The translations under genes were made by a program, and so were the position numbers. DNA of 64,000 nt from Sphingobacterium paucimobilis HER1398 (GTDB lineage Bacteria > Bacteroidota > Bacteroidia > Sphingobacteriales > Sphingobacteriaceae): positions 62,001-126,000 of the forward strand of contig NZ_ATDL01000001.1 in the NCBI RefSeq assembly GCF_000416985.1, given 5' to 3'. Every line of letters starts with the position of its first letter. Within the stretch, counting starts at the first letter, position 1. The notes under the pieces are model-generated. The model was not told the origin of the DNA. It searched no databases and saw only the letters and a list, made by a program, of their open reading frames with translations. Positions 62,458 through 64,000 of this stretch are shown piece by piece.

Positions 62458-64000
62458 TTAAAACAGAAGTTTTTCTGTTGGATAAATATAACTCTTGTTT
62501 CTTGTATTCTTAATAAATGCAACCAATAACGTCAACATGCCAACGCGTCCGACAAACATGGTAAATATAATAATCATCTTACCTGTCGTGCTCAAGGATG
62601 GAGTCACCCCCAAGCTTAACCCACATGTTGTATAGGCAGATACAGACTCAAACAAAAGAGCCTTCATCGGCTTGTCTGCATCAGAAAAGTTAAGGAGCAC
62701 GAAAGAAAAAGTTATCGTCAACACGGACAGGACAATAATCGCAAAAGCTTTGTTGATGGATTCTCCTGCAATCTTTCTCCGAAAAAGCTCAATAGAGTCC
62801 TTACCTCGTGCCAACGAAAAAATATTCATAAAAGCGATAGCAACCGTCGTCACCTTGACACCTCCACCCGTAGAACCTGGAGAGGCACCCACCCACATCA
62901 GGGTAGTCAACATAATCAAGGTCGGCGTACTTACAAAATTGACATCTACGCTATTAAAACCTGCAGATCTAGAAGCATTGGCCATAAAGAGAGACGTAAC
63001 CCATTCTCCAAATACACTGCGATCCGGAACCAATGTATTATGCCGCTCCATAAGAAAGTAGGATCCTGTAGCCACGACAACCACAATAGCATTGCACAAG
63101 AGTATAAACTTGGTGTTGAAACTGAAAGGCTGTGCTTTATACTTATATTTCTTTTTTAAGAACAATATACAGACCACTGCATTCAACTTCCCTTTGATAT
63201 AGGTATAAAAATTATATACAGTGCCGAACCCTAATCCTCCTAAAATAAAAATCAATACCAAGACAATCTGGAAATGGTAATTGTAGCGATAGCCCGGATT
63301 GCCGATTCCATCTGAAAGAATAGAGAATCCGGCATTACAAAAGGAAGAGATCGCATGAAATGCAGAGAAAAAGATACGCTCAGCCGAACTTTCAAAAAGT
63401 ACGGAGTCTAATGTAAAATATATAAATACACCGCCAATGAATTCAAAAAGTAAAGTGATAAATATAATAGTCAATAAGGTGGAAACAACATCATTGAGTT
63501 TATTCTCACCTAAAATTTCTCCAAACATCAGTTGGTTTTTAAAAGAAAAACCTCCTGAAAAGAAATAACCAAAGAAACCGGTAAATGTCATGATTCCCAA
63601 TCCACCAACCTGTATCAACAACATAATAATGGTTTGTCCAAACAAGGAAAAGTTAGTAGAGATATCGGTTACCGAAAGACCAGTAATACACACAGCACTA
63701 GTAGCCATAAAAAAAGCATCCACAAAACTAAGTGGCGCTTGCAAAGTGGTCCTCGGCAACATCAAAAGTACGGTACCAATAAGAATCAATCCGATGAAAC
63801 TAATCACGAATAGTATGGTGGGATTGAAATAAAAGTTATCGAAAAACAAGCTGCTCTTTGATAACTCTGAAAGAAAGACAGCTCCGATTCCAAAATAAAT
63901 CCACTCGTCCTTTGCAAAATATGCTAACCAAGAGGCACCGGATATACGCGATAGAGCGATTACTAAAAAATAAGAAACAACGACAAGTCCAGAATAATGA
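62458..64000 (-). CDS. ktrB: KtrB/TrkH-type potassium transporter, 5' end beyond the window
   Basis: K+ translocating subunit with repeated helix-pore-helix units; filter loops are near SAVCITGLSVTD, FCNAGFSIL, SRSAGFNSVD and YTTCGLSLG. The frame runs open past 63849 (a TTG inside the gene) to the right window edge. The extra N-terminal residues read YSGLVVVSYFLVIALSRIS and then GASWLAYFAKDEWIYFGIGAV, so further membrane helices precede the part usually aligned. The gene is therefore incomplete here: at least 513 codons are visible. It works with the RCK protein encoded behind it. Confidence 0.93.
   Translation of the reverse strand, partial: HYSGLVVVSYFLVIALSRISGASWLAYFAKDEWIYFGIGAVFLSELSKSSLFFDNFYFNPTILFVISFIGLILIGTVLLMLPRTTLQAPLSFVDAFFMATSAVCITGLSVTDISTNFSLFGQTIIMLLIQVGGLGIMTFTGFFGYFFSGGFSFKNQLMFGEILGENKLNDVVSTLLTIIFITLLFEFIGGVFIYFTLDSVLFESSAERIFFSAFHAISSFCNAGFSILSDGIGNPGYRYNYHFQIVLVLIFILGGLGFGTVYNFYTYIKGKLNAVVCILFLKKKYKYKAQPFSFNTKFILLCNAIVVVVATGSYFLMERHNTLVPDRSVFGEWVTSLFMANASRSAGFNSVDVNFVSTPTLIMLTTLMWVGASPGSTGGGVKVTTVAIAFMNIFSLARGKDSIELFRRKIAGESINKAFAIIVLSVLTITFSFVLLNFSDADKPMKALLFESVSAYTTCGLSLGVTPSLSTTGKMIIIFTMFVGRVGMLTLLVAFIKNTRNKSYIYPTEKLLF

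Overview
The window comes from a chromosome of the phylum Bacteroidota, most likely family Sphingobacteriaceae (Sphingobacterium/Pedobacter-like). Support for this: many upstream regions carry the Bacteroidota -7 promoter box TAnnTTTG, start codons lack Shine-Dalgarno sequences, and the gene content is typical. That content includes a type IX secretion (T9SS) C-terminal domain, TonB/ExbB/ExbD-ExbD with TPR and PstS-like partners, a carboxypeptidase-regulatory-like outer-membrane barrel, a split 14-gene nuo operon with a short NuoG, and the MoxR/DUF58/SpoIIM/RDD cluster. No rRNA, tRNA, CRISPR array, transposase or phage gene was found. The window looks like core chromosome with one short accessory-looking patch (about 9.6-13.6 kb).

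Layout. 0.1-6 kb: a small secreted protein, an AraC regulator, two nucleotide-sugar genes for surface polysaccharide (nucleotide-sugar 6-dehydrogenase, mannose-1-phosphate guanylyltransferase), a DEDDh exonuclease and RarA. 6-9.4 kb: a secreted TPR protein and the periplasmic C-terminal processing protease. 9.6-13.4 kb: three consecutive secreted proteins, the last with a T9SS type B sorting domain. 13.6-22.2 kb: housekeeping genes (pgi, prfB with its programmed +1 frameshift, dcd, a phosphopantetheinyl transferase, an AI-2E family membrane protein, an enoyl-CoA hydratase) and a DUF5686 outer-membrane protein. 22.4-35.4 kb: the complete nuoA-N operon for respiratory complex I on the minus strand. 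35.5-41.8 kb: the Ton energy-transduction operon (exbB, two exbD, tonB), a small membrane protein, a PstS-like lipoprotein and a TPR protein. 42-44.9 kb: a SUI1/YciH factor, a lipid kinase and metK, the last behind a leader that resembles a SAM-II riboswitch with an enlarged loop. 45.2-52.2 kb: DUF58, MoxR ATPase, DUF4350, DUF4129, a multipass protein and SpoIIM on one strand, with a divergent RDD protein. 52.2-64 kb: fabD, an M16 peptidase, a CBM9-like protein with an outer-membrane barrel, rnhB, a YfhO-type membrane protein, and a KtrA/KtrB potassium pair whose ktrB runs off the right edge.

How the genes work together. Complex I makes the proton-motive force that ExbB/ExbD/TonB pass to outer-membrane receptors, of which the barrel at 54.6-57.4 kb is a plausible relative. 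The polysaccharide genes, T9SS cargo and DUF5686 protein serve the cell surface.

The most interesting signals are regulatory. They are the metK leader, a bipartite promoter motif shared at identical distance by pgi and spoIIM, a palindrome shared by fabD and the pstS-like gene, 8-bp periodic repeats inside the nuo operon and before the RDD gene, and several promoters placed so close to the start codon that leaderless mRNAs are predicted. All calls come from reading the sequence. No database search or folding program was run.
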